NCBI GenBank assembly: GCA_022606135.1
Contig: JABYQN010000002.1
Location: 2,666,001 to 2,730,000, forward strand
Reading direction: 5' to 3'
From: Fomes fomentarius
Taxonomy: Eukaryota; Basidiomycota; Agaricomycetes; Polyporales; Polyporaceae
DNA: 64,000 nt
A model generated the notes under the pieces. It was not told the DNA's origin and ran no database searches. It saw only the letters and a list, made by a program, of their open reading frames with translations. The position numbers were made by a program, and so were the translations under genes. Of this stretch, positions 1 through 11,054 are shown piece after piece (the stretch's first letter is position 1; each line of letters starts with the position of its first letter).

Positions 1-1
1 G

Positions 2-745
2 CGGCTCACTACATTCGATGACATACGTGCTGCTGCGGCGAAGTCTGCGAGTGACAGTCCGCCCGCGCCGGCACCATCAACACGGGCTTCAAGGCGGTCG
101 CTCTCCTTTGACTGGAGCAAGTTCTCTGTGTTTGGCGGCAATTCCGCGGAGAAAAGGCCCGATCCACATTTGCGTCCGCTGACTTTGAAGGCGGGGAGCA
201 CTCCCGTTGTGACAAGTGCACGCAAACTAGATACCCAAGAGGATGAGGAGGATCGTCGTGAACGAGAGCGCTTGGCCGCCACAATGAGACTCATGGGCAT
301 CGACAAACCCGCATCTCCGGCTATGCCATCGATGGGCAAGAGCTATTCTTCGCCTGGCCCTGACACTCTGCGCACCCCGCTCACCGCGAGCACCGTAACC
401 CCCGGAACTGCTGCTCCAATGAGTCCTGCAACTTCTTCGCGATTCTCGTTCTTCCGCAGGACAAATTCGGACACGTCCTCCATCCACTCGTCCCCGGCTC
501 TGGGCGGCACGCCCAACCTCACGCAGGAGGCCCTGGAGCAGGCTGAGGCGGAGAGCACGATCGCGGCTCTGGAAGCGCACGAACGCACCCTCAGCGCGGA
601 GATCGCCAAGGGCTCTCCCGGTGGGTTCACCGAGATCGTGCGTCGCCGCAGTGGGGACCGGCGGAGCAGCCACAGAAGCGGGAGCGGAAGCACGGTCTGG
701 AGCGCGGGCATGAGCAGGGGCGAGGGCGAGGGCGACGACGACTGA
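2..745 (+). CDS. C-terminal part of a serine-rich protein of unknown function
   Basis: One frame is open from the first bases of the window to a TGA at 743-745, about 247 codons, so this is the 3' end of a longer gene whose start lies upstream. I recognise no domain. The visible part is low-complexity and rich in Ser, Pro, Arg and Glu. A short aromatic-basic patch (RRSLSFDWSKFSVFGG) lies near residue 40, an acidic/Arg helix-like stretch (DEEDRRERERLAATMRLMG) near 80, and the tail is basic then acidic and ends in Asp residues. This composition is typical of disordered tails of fungal regulatory or scaffold proteins, but no role can be given. No intron is needed in the visible part. The ATG-containing start cannot be seen. 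Confidence 0.6.
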   Translation, partial: RLTTFDDIRAAAAKSASDSPPAPAPSTRASRRSLSFDWSKFSVFGGNSAEKRPDPHLRPLTLKAGSTPVVTSARKLDTQEDEEDRRERERLAATMRLMGIDKPASPAMPSMGKSYSSPGPDTLRTPLTASTVTPGTAAPMSPATSSRFSFFRRTNSDTSSIHSSPALGGTPNLTQEALEQAEAESTIAALEAHERTLSAEIAKGSPGGFTEIVRRRSGDRRSSHRSGSGSTVWSAGMSRGEGEGDDD

Positions 746-1357
746 CGAAGAAGCGTATACCTGGACGTCATGCCAATGTGTTTCTAGATAGTTAGACGGT
801 ACTGTTGTGCTGGGACGGTGAGTACGATTGGTTGGGACTTGGAAGCGATAACACTGGAGAGACTTGCACACTCAAGTTCATCGGGTGTTGTTGCGTACTA
901 TTACGATATACACTGTTATCAATGGGTACCACTTGGCGTGTTATACCCAGCTCTTGATGCTTATGCCCCATTATGTGTTGACATTTTCATGGTTGTTACG
1001 AGAATGTGTTATGCCATTACTATGTGCTTACCTCTATTTTTGACCGCATCCATACCCGTATCATACAACATGTCATCTAATGTAGATAATACAGGCAATG
1101 CTCTCTGACCTGCCTTGGTGAACGGCTGAGGATGAACTGGAATGCCCATCGGTCCCGAAGACTGCGGCCGGAGCGGTTTCTGGTATGTACAACTGCCAAG
1201 ATATGCCCATCACGTTGCAACTCAGTCATCGGACGCCGTCTGTGGCAGGCGGAATTGAGGATGGCAGCATCGACGACGGTCCACGGCAGAACGATCGGTT
1301 CTGCTCGGAGCGGCGTGTGGCTTGGACGTGTTGCACATGGCATGGCTCAGCCGTACC
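746..1357. other. Intergenic, 3' flanks of two convergent genes
   Basis: This stretch separates the stop of the partial serine-rich gene (+) from the stop of SLX9 (-), so it should hold both 3' untranslated regions. Short open frames in it show no family signature. I see no RNA gene or repeat. Confidence 0.5.
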
Positions 1358-2259
1358 TCATGCTGCTGCGGGTGGTTCGTGTTTGAGGAGCGTGTTCTGG
1401 GCATGTGTACGGATCGTCTGGAAGGGATTCGCAGCAAATTCGGGGGTGGCGAGTATCATGGGAATGCGCATGCGTTCAACCTGACTGCGAGACACCGGCG
1501 CGACGTGAGCTTCTCCACCTCCCGCAGTACGCTCGATGAGTAGAATGATGGACTGAGAACGCACAGTGCACGTTTGCGCTGGTTCTTCGTCAACGGAGCT
1601 CCCTTGCCCTCTCCTATTTGTCCGTGCTTGGGCCTGACTTTCTTGGACTGTGGTGCAGGGGTCTCGTCCACACCCTCAGCGGTGGCTGCAATCGAGTTTT
1701 GTACCGCTAAGGGGATATCGTCTTCCACGGCGGCAATGGCCATCTTGATCTCGTCCATGCCCCCTGCGACCTGTTCTCTCGCTTTACGCTTGAGGCGACG
1801 TTCGTGAGACTTAGAGTATGGAGAACGGGACTGCTCGAGCCCTAGATCATCACCCATAGCGGTGATAAGCATAATCTCATGGGACGTCTTCACGGATAGG
1901 TAATCGGAACGCACTCTGCATGAAAAGTTCATGTTTCAATGCCTGCTTTTCCTTTTTCTTCAGTGCCGGACGTGCGTCTTCCTCCGCAGCCATGTCTGCG
2001 AGAATTTCTGGAGCCTGACCGTGACCGTAGTTGCAAGCATGATGAGTTCTCTGCGCGGAAGCATAACAGACGTACTCACAGATCGCTCCAACTGCTCTCC
2101 GACGGTGACATATTCCACTCCATTTTCCTGCACGGCAAATTGGCGTTTGACGGAGAGCCGGACGGACTGCTCATGAGCCCCACTGCGTCTACGCTTTTCC
2201 TTGGGCTGTCTTCCAGGATTCAGTCATTGATAGGCAGCGTGCAGGGCAATACTCACCAT
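1358..2259 (-). CDS. SLX9: Slx9-family ribosome biogenesis protein
   Basis: Nucleolar factor needed in yeast for ITS1 processing and 40S subunit assembly/export. Five exons read in order: 2259-2257 (the ATG alone), 2205-2080, 2014-1915, 1841-1565 and 1484-1358. All introns are GT-AG, and the sum is 633 nt, giving 210 residues, about the size of the yeast protein. The N terminus begins MPKEKRRRSGAH. The middle holds KKKEKQALKHELFMQRLEQ joined to SRSPYSKSHERRLKRK (residues ~65-95). The C terminus has KHGQIGEGKG, LTKNQRKRAL and then PEFAANPFQTIRTH, the conserved final block of the family. The gene is divergent from a transporter gene, with only 115 bp between the two start codons. The placement of the third exon's acceptor is the least certain point; the rest is strongly supported by the motifs. 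Confidence 0.9.
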
Positions 2260-2374
2260 GCTAGCCGGACGTCTGAGAGTGAGTACTGCTGCTTTGTCGA
2301 GAGCGCGATGGGGGTTGCAGCACAAGATTGGCCGCCCGATGCAGTGGCTGAGATGACGTGCTTCGGGTACTGCT
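2260..2374. promoter_or_regulatory. Compact bidirectional promoter region
   Basis: The 115 bp between the SLX9 start codon (-) and the transporter start codon (+) must contain both 5' leaders or at least their proximal promoters. I see no clear TATA box in it. If either transcript has a longer leader, it overlaps its neighbour. Confidence 0.5.
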
Positions 2375-4118
2375 ATGCCCTGTTCAGAGCACCTCAGCCC
2401 GCTCTCCCGCAACGTTCCCAGTCCTAACAGCTCGCACGAGGCTGCCAGCGATGCCCACAAGCTCTCCAAACTGATGGACCCGCTTTCAGCTCCCTCCCAT
2501 ACTCGATCTCGGTCTCGGGCCAAGTCAATGTCGCGTGCGCGTACGCAGATGGAGAGCAGGCGGGACTATGCTATCGGCATCCTCTTGTTGCTGGGTGTGG
2601 TCGTTCTATGGACCTCTTCCAACTTCGTCACACAGGTAAGCTGTCTTTCTTCCAGCTTCATGTCTCCTTACAGACAAGTCTCTGTGCTAGGGTCTGTTTG
2701 AAGATGGCTACGAGAAACCGTTCTTGTACGTTGCCAGCTACACCCTTCACCATAGCCGACATCTAATCTGGTCTTGATAGCGTCACATATCTGAATACCA
2801 GTGCATTCGCATTATACCTTCTCCCCTTTGTCATTCGTAAGCAGAGCCACGAGAATGCTGAGGGCTGTGGGTAGGTCATCCCGAACTATCGCACCACATG
2901 CCTCTCATCACCTTCGTAGACCCCGCGGGCAGTATGAGCCTCTCATGACAGACGCCGACGCAGCCGAAACGCTGGGTATCACTGTGAGTCTCACATATAC
3001 ATCCCCAGTTACACAACTCATGAACGTGCGTGAACCCGTATGCTAGAGTCCCGGTGGCGATGAAGGGGATGACAAATTCTCCCGCCCTCTCACCACCCGG
3101 GAAACAGCCCATCTGGCCGCCGCATTCTGCCTGTTGTGGTTCATCGCGAATTGGTCGGTCAATGCATCACTGGATTATACTAGCGTTGCTAGCGCAACAA
3201 TCCTGTCCAGTACTAGCGGTGAGCGCCCTAGTCCTACGACCTCATGCACCGTATTCCTATGCATGTACTTTTCCGACAGGTTTCTTCACTCTGGGCGTCG
3301 GACGCATAGCCCGTGTCGAGAGCCTCACTTTGGTCAAGATTGGAACTGTGATAACCAGGTTAGTGGGATGCACCTTAGTGATATCGCAAACTCATATTGG
3401 TCTGCATCTAGCTTTGTTGGGGTGGTTCTGGTGTCGCTCTCTGACTCCTCGCAGCCGCAGTCACCCGTTCCTGACACTCTAGCCACGGGAATGTCGAATC
3501 TACCAGCTGCGCCAATGATCGGCGATGCGCTCGCCCTAGTCGGCGCCCTGTTCTACGCGCTGTATGTAACCCTACTCAAGGTCCGCATCCGCTCCGAGTC
3601 CCGGATAGACATGCAACTGTTCTTCGGCTTTGTCGGACTCTTCAACATCCTCTCTTGCTGGCCAATCGGCGTCATACTTCATCTCACCGGGGTGGAACGA
3701 TTTGAGCTGCCTTCCACCGGCAAGGCGGTGGTAGCAATTTTGATCAACGTAAGTGGCATACCGCCGTCCGGCGCGATAAGGGGTTCAATGCTCATTTCGG
3801 CCGCAGATGGCGATAACATTGTCGAGCGATTACATCTACGTATTGGCGATGCTCAAGACTACGCCGCTCGTTGTCACTGTGGGGCTGAGTCTCACAATGC
3901 CCCTGGCCGTAGTGGGAGACTTCTTCCTTGGCCGGCCAGCGAAAGCACAGGTGGTGTTTGGGGCGCTGATAGTCATCGCCAGTTTCTTCGCTTTGGGCCT
4001 CGAGGACTCCCGGAGTGTTGAGCAGCCGGACCTCGTTGCGGGACGTCGACTAGATCAAGAGGCCAGCCCCGAAGCCGGTGCTGTGCGGTTAGAGGCAGAA
4101 GTATCATACCCTGAGTAG
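2375..4118 (+). CDS. DMT-superfamily membrane transporter (SLC35F5 / yeast YML018C-Thi74 type)
   Basis: Multi-pass EamA/SLC35F-type carrier, by homology to vacuolar-membrane proteins of yeast; the substrate is unknown. The first exon has a disordered basic head (SRSRAKSMSRARTQMESRR) and then the first membrane helix RDYAIGILLLLGVVVLWTSS, followed by NFVTQ and an intron from 2636. Later exons give KPFFVTYLNTSAFALYL, LTTRETAHLAAAFCLLWFIA, NWSVNASLDYTSVASATILS, FFTLGVGRIARVESLTLVK, FVGVVLVSLSD and GDALALVGALFYALYVTLLK. The last exon (from 3807) gives AITLSSDYIYVLAMLKTTP and VGDFFLGRPAKAQVVFGALI. Splicing is needed at about six positions, all with usable GT-AG sites. The family hallmark order (NFVTQ, YLNTSAFALY, NASLxYTSVASATILSSTS) is intact. 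The start at 2375 is the first ATG of the open exon, and an upstream non-coding exon cannot be excluded. Confidence 0.88.
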
Positions 4119-4546
4119 ACCTGTGTCTCGTTGCTAGATCTCATGTGTAGTATAGTCATCTAGATTGGTCGTCAGCCTGTGGACACTAAGTTGTAATCAT
4201 GATATTATTGGAGACCGGGTATGTGTAGGCAAGGAGAGCTACGCGGTCTACGCGGTCACAAAATGTACTGTAAATACTACTGAACACAGAAGAGGAAGGT
4301 GGAATGATGTGTAACCACAAGATATGTTAGGATATGAGACTATATGAAAGGGGGCAGTATGGGACAGGCGTAAGGGTACATTGCGTGGATTAGGGACCAG
4401 GATCGTAACGATACAGTTGGGTGAGCGAGGATGGTCAAGAAGATGATAGTGTGCATTGGAGTATACATAGGGGAAAGCGAATCGATGGCACTAGAGCATG
4501 TCCGAGTCCCATACATACGAATAGATTACCGAGAACTGGGCCGAAC
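4119..4546. other. Intergenic between convergent genes
   Basis: Both neighbours end here, so this holds two 3' untranslated regions. Nothing else is recognisable. Confidence 0.5.
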
Positions 4547-6314
4547 TCAAGCCGTGACACCGTATATCCGGTCGAGCTCGGCCTTGAAGGCGTCCTCGAC
4601 AGCTCTCCGACGGATGTTGCCCTTGGTCGCCGTCCGGGGGAGGGTGTTCCGGGGAACGACGACGACAAACTGGGTTGAATTTATCTGCTCGTGTGTGTAC
4701 CGTCGCGTGTGGAATAGCCGAATCCGGCGGACGATGTCGCGCTTCAGCTTCTCGGGATCCGCACCCTCCACCGCGGGCTCCACGAACAGCACAGGTGAGG
4801 GCCGCCCGTTCCCCGTCACGATGCAGGCAGCTACGAGGTCCTTACACGTGGACATGACGTTGTCCTCGATGGCCTTCGTGTCGCACCGGAGCGAGTTCTC
4901 GCTCTTGATCCAGTCGTCGTTGCGCCCGCGGTACACGTAACGCCCCGGCGCGACCTCAAGGAAGAGATCGCCCGTGTGGTAGTTCCCGTCTTCGTGCCGC
5001 AGCGAGCGGTCTGGGCAGTCCGGGGACTCCGCGAGGACGACGAGCTCGAGGAGCTGTGCATTCGCATTCGCATACCCGACCTCCTCTGAGTTGTTGTCGC
5101 CGTCGACGGGGACGAACGCGTACTTCGAGCCGGGGACTGGTGTCAGCGCGTGTGCTGCGTTCGGCCCGAGCGCAGTATTTGTGCCGTCCAGCTCCTCGGC
5201 CGGTGTGATGAGCATGGAGCCCACCTCTGTGTTTCCGTAGCAGTTCATCAGCTTGATGCCGTTAGAGTACACCCACTCCTCGTCCTCAGGCGACATCATG
5301 AGACCGGATATCAGGATCTGGTCAAGGCCCTGCAGGAGGGCGAGGAGCTTCGGGTTGTGACGTGAATTGCGGATGTGCTGGCTCAGGAAGGTGGGAAATT
5401 GGTTGATACGTGTGAGACCGCAACGCTGAACCATGTCGACAAGCTCGTCCGACGAAAAAGTGGGCTTGGTGAATTGGACGGTACACGACCCGTGCTGCAG
5501 CATGCCGGCGAGCATGAAGGACTGGCCAAAATGGCACATGCTTCCCCTGTTGCGCAGATACTGATCAGCGAATTGACTGGCGTAGATATGCAGTGTACCT
5601 ACATCCAGACTGTGACATCTTGCCGACCGTTGCGAGCGGCTTTCGGCCTCATGTGTCCATGTATCTTGGTGAGCGCAAAGTCCCACCAGGCATAACTGAC
5701 AGGGACGAGTTTAGGGCGGCCAGATGTCGAACCAGATGTGTGGAAGATCATGAGCGTGTCGTCACCGTTCGTGCTTGCTCGGTTGAGTGGTAGCGTTGCT
5801 TCGACAGCCGGAAGGTTCCGCACATCCACTGCCGTGTGTGTCGGGACAGGGTTGTGTTCAAGAACCGAAGCGTAGGAGGAGTCGTAGATGAGTGCACGAC
5901 CATTGGACCGCTCAAGAAGTTCGAAGATGATGTCGGGGTTCGGTAGGCGCAATGAAAAGTATTGAGGAATGTATCCAGCCCGCGCTATTGAGTAGATATG
6001 CACTGCGTCAACGTAGGTCATGCCCCCCAGCCTAGAGATGTTATAGTCAGCGAAGTGTAAGACGACCTTATACAATAGGAATCATACCATAGCCCTACGA
6101 CAGAACCGCATGGGATCCCATCGACTGTGAGCTTCTGAGTCCAATGTCTTGCAAACCTTTGGACATCTTGCCAGAATTGAATGTAGGTGACGGTGTCCCA
6201 CTCAAGAATTTCGTCGGAGTCAGAACGTAGGCGTGGAACACGGAAGGCGGGTGCATCGGGATACTGAGCAGCACTCTGCTCGAGGACAGTAAGGTGAGTT
6301 CTGAATGGAGCCAT
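4547..6314 (-). CDS. Stand-alone adenylate-forming enzyme (acyl-CoA synthetase / NRPS-like A domain)
   Basis: ANL-superfamily enzyme, which uses ATP to adenylate a carboxylic acid; the substrate cannot be deduced. Three exons: the start ATG at 6312-6314 begins MAPFRTHLTVLEQSAAQYPD. One intron follows GSVVGLW, with the next exon beginning LGGMTYVDAVHIYS, and another follows DVTVWM, with the next beginning GSMCHFGQ. Core motifs are present in order: phosphate loop FHTSGSTSGRPKLVP, YGNTEVGSM, the hinge region with NYHTGDLF and YRGRNDDWIKSEN, and the C-terminal lysine motif PRTATKGNIRRRAVEDAF. Length is about 550 residues, that of a single A domain with its C-terminal subdomain. There is no carrier-protein site or reductase domain after it, unlike alpha-aminoadipate-reductase-like enzymes. 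No biosynthetic neighbours are seen. A TATA box lies 49 bp upstream of the ATG. Confidence 0.86.
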
Positions 6315-6362
6315 GGTGAGTTGTAAGGATATGGATATCTGTGGCCTGGAAAACCACCGAGG

Positions 6363-6369
6363 TTATATA
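6363..6369 (-). promoter_or_regulatory. TATA box of the adenylate-forming enzyme gene
   Basis: On the minus strand the sequence reads TATATAA, ending about 49 bp before the ATG at 6314. This is a suitable spacing for a core promoter with a short leader. Confidence 0.55.
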
Positions 6370-8260
6370 GCATGAGGCGAAGCTAGATGACTGAGCGTTG
6401 CTGATGCCCGAAAGTCGGGCATGCGGGTGTCAACCTCAAACACCCTACGAGAACAGCCCATGTCAGCGCAATCTCTCCAACCAGGAAGTGCTGCGACAAA
6501 CAAACTTGTGATGAGGGATCAGGGCGAGATCTCAACTGCCGGAAACCTGTCGCCGTCTTGAAACTGGACGAAAACGGTACAATGCACGATGGGAATGAAT
6601 ATGTCATGCGAGAATTGCCGAGTCAGAGTGCCACCGCTTTACAACTGTACAGGCTCCCGCCAACGCCGCCGAGTCATGTAGACCTACCACGGCCGTGCAT
6701 GGGAAAGTTTGCAATTTCCTTGCCTAAGAGCGAATACGCAGTTGTCGATCTAATCTCTGACAGATGACTCGGTCAGTGATCAAGGAAACATTGCCAAGGG
6801 GCTCCGACTAGCATAGTTAAGAGCGAGGCAGTGAAGTAAGCATGGAAGAGCCGCGCACACCCGCCGGTAGTACCGGGTGTCGCAGGTATACGCGCGGGAA
6901 ACCCTTCCAGTGTCAATTTGCCGCGCTGGCGTCGAGCTCGGGAGTGCTATCAACTCATCCCGGCGTGTGTACGGCCAAAAGCGTGGCTCAAATCTGTTTG
7001 GCCTCTCAATGATGCACTGCCCCAACACTGCTGTACCTCGTGGTCAATGGAGACAAATGTCTCTTAGTGCTCTTAGGTGTTCCTGCGTTCCTGAGTCGCA
7101 AGCCCTCCGAGGTGCAAAGTTGCAGCATAGACTTGACGTTGACTGTCTCTGCCTTGCCTCATTGCCGCAAAGGGCGGAGTATGAATTGCATGGACGACAT
7201 ACCTTCAACCTCTTGCTTGGTGCAGTTCTGGCTACGTGAGTAGTCACTGTCAACACCGTGGTTCTGAGCTGCCAGACCCGCCTCGAGGCCAGCATCACGC
7301 CCGGTGGATCAAAGATAGAAAATCCTCGGACATCCGCTCCATCCTTGACCTGACCAGAGTTTGCCTCGCCCATATCACTGGAGCAAAATCATCCTTGCGA
7401 TGACACAAACCATGCGCAGCTTTCGCAGGTGGCGTTGTGGCGAATGACACACGTACTTGGATCAATGTTATATGCCTCTGTAAAGCAGCGTGGTAGCCGG
7501 AAGACTAATTGGATCAGGGTACCTGTTGAGCGGGAGCCGAGGGCTTTGAACGTTCTCGCGCGAGGTGGTCATGTTGGTGTGGCCGGGATGCATTTTGAGC
7601 TGGTGAGTTGAGCACCTCGGACGGTTGGTTGGCGTTCCATGCAATCGCGCGGCGTTGGGAGAACTGAGCCGAGATCTTGTCAGAACCTTGAGGTTGTCGC
7701 CTGGACCACGGCGATAGATCCAGTCCCGGTCAATAATATATACTCCGATCGGTGAGCATCCTGTGGCATCCAAGGGAGCAAGAGTAATCATTGCAGGGAA
7801 TGAAGCAGTACATCGGGTGCCATCTGAGACGCGAGGCTATAGTTGCCGCGACACGGATGAAGACGTGTTCCATGGCAGGAGCAGCGCAGTGGCCAGCTGA
7901 GATGAAGTAGAGAGCACGGACGCGGCCAGTGTAGTCCAAGACGGATGGTGGTATGCGGATGGTGGCACTGGTATGTAGTCGAGCAGGACGCGCGACGAGG
8001 ATGGCCGTGACGCCTGCCGGAGAGGGTCGGGAAATACCGAGAGAGCCAGGCGCGGTCGAGGTTGTCGCTCAGCGCGTTGGACTGGACTTTGTCCTCGTTC
8101 GACGCTTTGCATGTTCATCGTCTTCCTTCCGCACCCCTCATAGCACCTTCCCCGTGCATAGGTATGTTCACTTCCCCCCTACCAGCCACACGCGCCCTCA
8201 TCTTTCTCCAGCTCACGGCGGCGACTTGGGGTTTTCGCCGTCCCATCATCCTGGCTGTCC
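6370..8260. other. 1.9-kb region without a recognisable gene
   Basis: This lies between the start of the minus-strand adenylating enzyme and the start of the plus-strand PPR gene, so it contains two promoters. Several open frames of 60-120 codons exist on both strands, but none has a family motif, a low-complexity protein pattern or a plausible exon chain. I see no tRNA, inverted repeat or transposon end. Confidence 0.4.
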
Positions 8261-10849
8261 ATGCCCGGGAGGGTTGGCCGGGACCTCAGGCATCTGTCTC
8301 AGACCGCACGCACTGCTCTCGAACGACTCCGCACTCCTCATCATCCTCTATGCGTGACCGTCAAGCCGCTACATTCGACCCGTGGTGTCCTACGGTCGCC
8401 AGCTGTAGCTTTCAAGCTGAATCACTCCCACGCGCCGGTAGTAGAGAATACGCTGCCCCGATCGGAGGATGGTGCACAGCGCTGCAGAGGAGACCCGTCG
8501 CCGGAGTTGTCGTTGTTACGGGCCAGATTGACAGAAGGTGCGGTCGGAAGCGAAACGGCATCTCTTGCGCCCCCTCAAGACATTCTGACAACCTTCCGCG
8601 AGTTGCACTCTCGCCATCCGTCCCGATGTACCAAACACCACCTCCGCATACATGGGTCAGCTCACCTTGTGCCTTATCTTCGCCACCCACACCGTGCCCC
8701 CGGGCTCGTTCTGTACCTTCTCGAATTGAAGGAACCGGACTTTGCACTCTGGGTTCTGCGGCTCGCGAACGAGATCGGGTACAACTTCTCCCCGAAGTTC
8801 CATATTCATCTCGCAAATGTACTGGCAATGCAGCAGAGCTGGCGAGGCATCCTTCGCCTAGCCTCCCTAGCAAGAGTCAATTTAGGATACACAACCACGG
8901 CTTTGCTCAATTGGCGTCTTCAAGCATTGGCAGAGATCCCCCACGTGGTGCCTGTCGAAGAAGCACTGGCTCTTTTTCAAAAAGAGGGGGTCAGAGCCTC
9001 TCGGATGACCTATCACATCCTCATTTCCATGCACCTTCGCAACCACGATTTCGCGTCAGCTCTTGCCGCTCTGCAAGCTATGGAGTCTTCCGGCTTCGCG
9101 GTTATCGACGAGACCCGTGCCGTTGTGCTCCTCGGTTATCGTGCTTTCGGACTTACGCCCGATATCAAGGCTCAAGCCCTCGCCACACTGGACAAGACCA
9201 CGGACGACAAAGTTGCGAGTACCTTCCTGAACGGCCTCATACAGCTTATGTTAGATGCGGACGATATGGCTGGGGTCATAGAGCTTCTCACTTCGGTGTC
9301 GCAGCGCCCCGAAGACCCATCCTCGAGCCTTGGGGTAGATACCATCCCGGGCGTCGACGTGATTGGCGATACTCCCGGTGCTGCATCCTCGCCTTCTCCC
9401 ATGACATACCTCAGAGACATCATCGACCTGACCACATACAACAGACTACTCGACCATCTGGCTCAACGAGGCGATATCTCTCGAGCAATGCACGTTCTCG
9501 GACAGATGCGTGCTGCCGAAGTTCAGCCCGACAGTCACACAGCCGCCTCCCTCATACGCCTTTATTTTGCTGCAGGTCACGCAAACGATGCGTTGCATGT
9601 CGTCGCTAGTGTTCTCGTTGACAGCCCAAAAGCTCTCACACTCTTGCCTAGCCTCGGATATGTTTCGTCGATCTTGCCTCAGCATCCCATCCCTCCTCCC
9701 GCTCCTCCCCATGGTCGTGTCTTCAACGCCCTGTTGCGCGGGTGCCTCAAAGACTACAAACTCGGCGGTCTCCGCACAGTCCTGACGATGATGCGTATCA
9801 CGGGAATCAGTGTCAACATGAATACTCTCACTATTCTACTGTCATACAAGCAGCGACACGAGCGTGCCAATTCTCGTGAGATGATCAGGATCGTGCGTAT
9901 CTTGATGTCCTTCGGTGTGGCCCCCACCATGCGGCACCTTCACATTCTCTTGCACACCTTGTCAACCCGCTCACGGGAGGTCGCCCACTCACGGGGTTGG
10001 CACACGGCTATGCCCGCTGCTCCCCCGGAGGGGTCTGAATCTGCAGGCAAGCCGATAGTTCGTACGGGCGAACACTCCCTACCCGGCGCCGGAATCACAT
10101 TCCCCCACCATCGCAAGTACGGCAATCTCATCCGTCCCGTCACGCAATCCCTCGCCGACCGCGGGGTGAGGAGCGACCGTGTCACCTTTGCTATGCGCAT
10201 CAAGCACGACGCGCTGGTGGAGCACGACATGGAGGCAGCCACCAAGACCTTTCGCACCATGGTCGATTCCGGGCTCCAGCCCAACATATACCATTACGGC
10301 GCGCTCATGGAGGGTCATGCCGCGGAGGGGGATATGGACACTGGAGAGGCGCTCATGCGCGAGGCCATCGAGGCTGGTATCAAGGCGGACGTCAAGACTC
10401 ATACCATCCTTATCTCAGGGTGGGCGCGGCGTGCACAACCGTCGATGGCGGTCAAGGCATTTCGCAACATGGTCGCTCAGGGGATTCGTCCGGACGTCCC
10501 CGCCATTGACGCTCTTGTGAGCGCCTTCTTCAGGGCAAAAGCGTACGGAGTTGCGCGACGCGTCCTCTTGCGGCTGTGGCCACAGATAGGGTCGCTCACG
10601 GACGAGCACGTCGAGATGCCTCTCAGGGAGCTTGCACGCGCGTTTCGTGCGCTGCATTTACCGAACATCTCGGTTCGGGACAAGCTGAGTTACTCGGAGC
10701 AGCAGGCGCTACGCAATACCATCCGTGAGATCTCGCGGACGTGGCAGGATGTGAGGAGGAAGGGGCTGTCGAGGTCGAGGTCGAGGAAACACCATGCTCA
10801 TGATGTAATGCCACGTAATCCCAAATACACTACCGCTCTAGGAGGTTAA
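8261..10849 (+). CDS. Pentatricopeptide-repeat (PPR) protein, probably mitochondrial
   Basis: Single-exon gene of 862 residues. PPR proteins bind organellar RNA and act in its processing, stability or translation. The first ~30 residues are Arg-rich and almost free of acidic residues (MPGRVGRDLRHLSQTARTAL), a plausible mitochondrial presequence. Helical-hairpin repeats are clear at about residues 248-282 (MTYHILISMHLRNHDFASAL), 390-425 (TTYNRLLDHLAQRGDISRAM), 675-710 (NIYHYGALMEGHAAEGDMDT) and 711-745 (KTHTILISGWARRAQPSMAV followed by GIRPD). Weaker repeats lie between them around 490-560. The C terminus is basic (SRSRSRKHHAHD). There is no endonuclease or methyltransferase domain. The ATG at 8261 is chosen because it gives the targeting-like leader; a short upstream exon is possible. 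The gene converges with hapX, 205 bp between stops. Confidence 0.88.
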   Translation: MPGRVGRDLRHLSQTARTALERLRTPHHPLCVTVKPLHSTRGVLRSPAVAFKLNHSHAPVVENTLPRSEDGAQRCRGDPSPELSLLRARLTEGAVGSETASLAPPQDILTTFRELHSRHPSRCTKHHLRIHGSAHLVPYLRHPHRAPGLVLYLLELKEPDFALWVLRLANEIGYNFSPKFHIHLANVLAMQQSWRGILRLASLARVNLGYTTTALLNWRLQALAEIPHVVPVEEALALFQKEGVRASRMTYHILISMHLRNHDFASALAALQAMESSGFAVIDETRAVVLLGYRAFGLTPDIKAQALATLDKTTDDKVASTFLNGLIQLMLDADDMAGVIELLTSVSQRPEDPSSSLGVDTIPGVDVIGDTPGAASSPSPMTYLRDIIDLTTYNRLLDHLAQRGDISRAMHVLGQMRAAEVQPDSHTAASLIRLYFAAGHANDALHVVASVLVDSPKALTLLPSLGYVSSILPQHPIPPPAPPHGRVFNALLRGCLKDYKLGGLRTVLTMMRITGISVNMNTLTILLSYKQRHERANSREMIRIVRILMSFGVAPTMRHLHILLHTLSTRSREVAHSRGWHTAMPAAPPEGSESAGKPIVRTGEHSLPGAGITFPHHRKYGNLIRPVTQSLADRGVRSDRVTFAMRIKHDALVEHDMEAATKTFRTMVDSGLQPNIYHYGALMEGHAAEGDMDTGEALMREAIEAGIKADVKTHTILISGWARRAQPSMAVKAFRNMVAQGIRPDVPAIDALVSAFFRAKAYGVARRVLLRLWPQIGSLTDEHVEMPLRELARAFRALHLPNISVRDKLSYSEQQALRNTIREISRTWQDVRRKGLSRSRSRKHHAHDVMPRNPKYTTALGG

Positions 10850-11054
10850 TTTCGCGCTATGTGCATAAACTTGTGCCTGTCCAAGGTCCCCAAGCCTATT
10901 ACATGGCTTCCCGTGCTATCACCTTGAGCAGTGTGAAGTGGTAAGCATAGTGTGTATATTCTATGAGGTGACAAGCGGTGTTTAGAGTACACTGTACGAG
11001 AAAGGAGGGCATAAGCTTAGTAAGTAAGTTATTAATACACGGTACCGACTCCCG

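Noticed and set aside
128..871. Long minus-strand frames overlapping the serine-rich gene (227-871, 343-771)
   Set aside because: They mirror the codon pattern of the plus-strand frame, are Arg/Ser/Ala-rich without motifs, and lie antisense to the better supported open-ended frame.
4435..5073. Several Arg/Ser-rich frames over the adenylating enzyme
   Set aside because: Shadow frames of a GC-rich coding region with recognised ANL motifs.
8062..9609. 515-codon plus-strand frame overlapping the PPR gene
   Set aside because: It lies in another frame of the PPR coding sequence; its product is Arg/Ser/His-rich with no domain, while the overlapping frame has clear PPR repeats.
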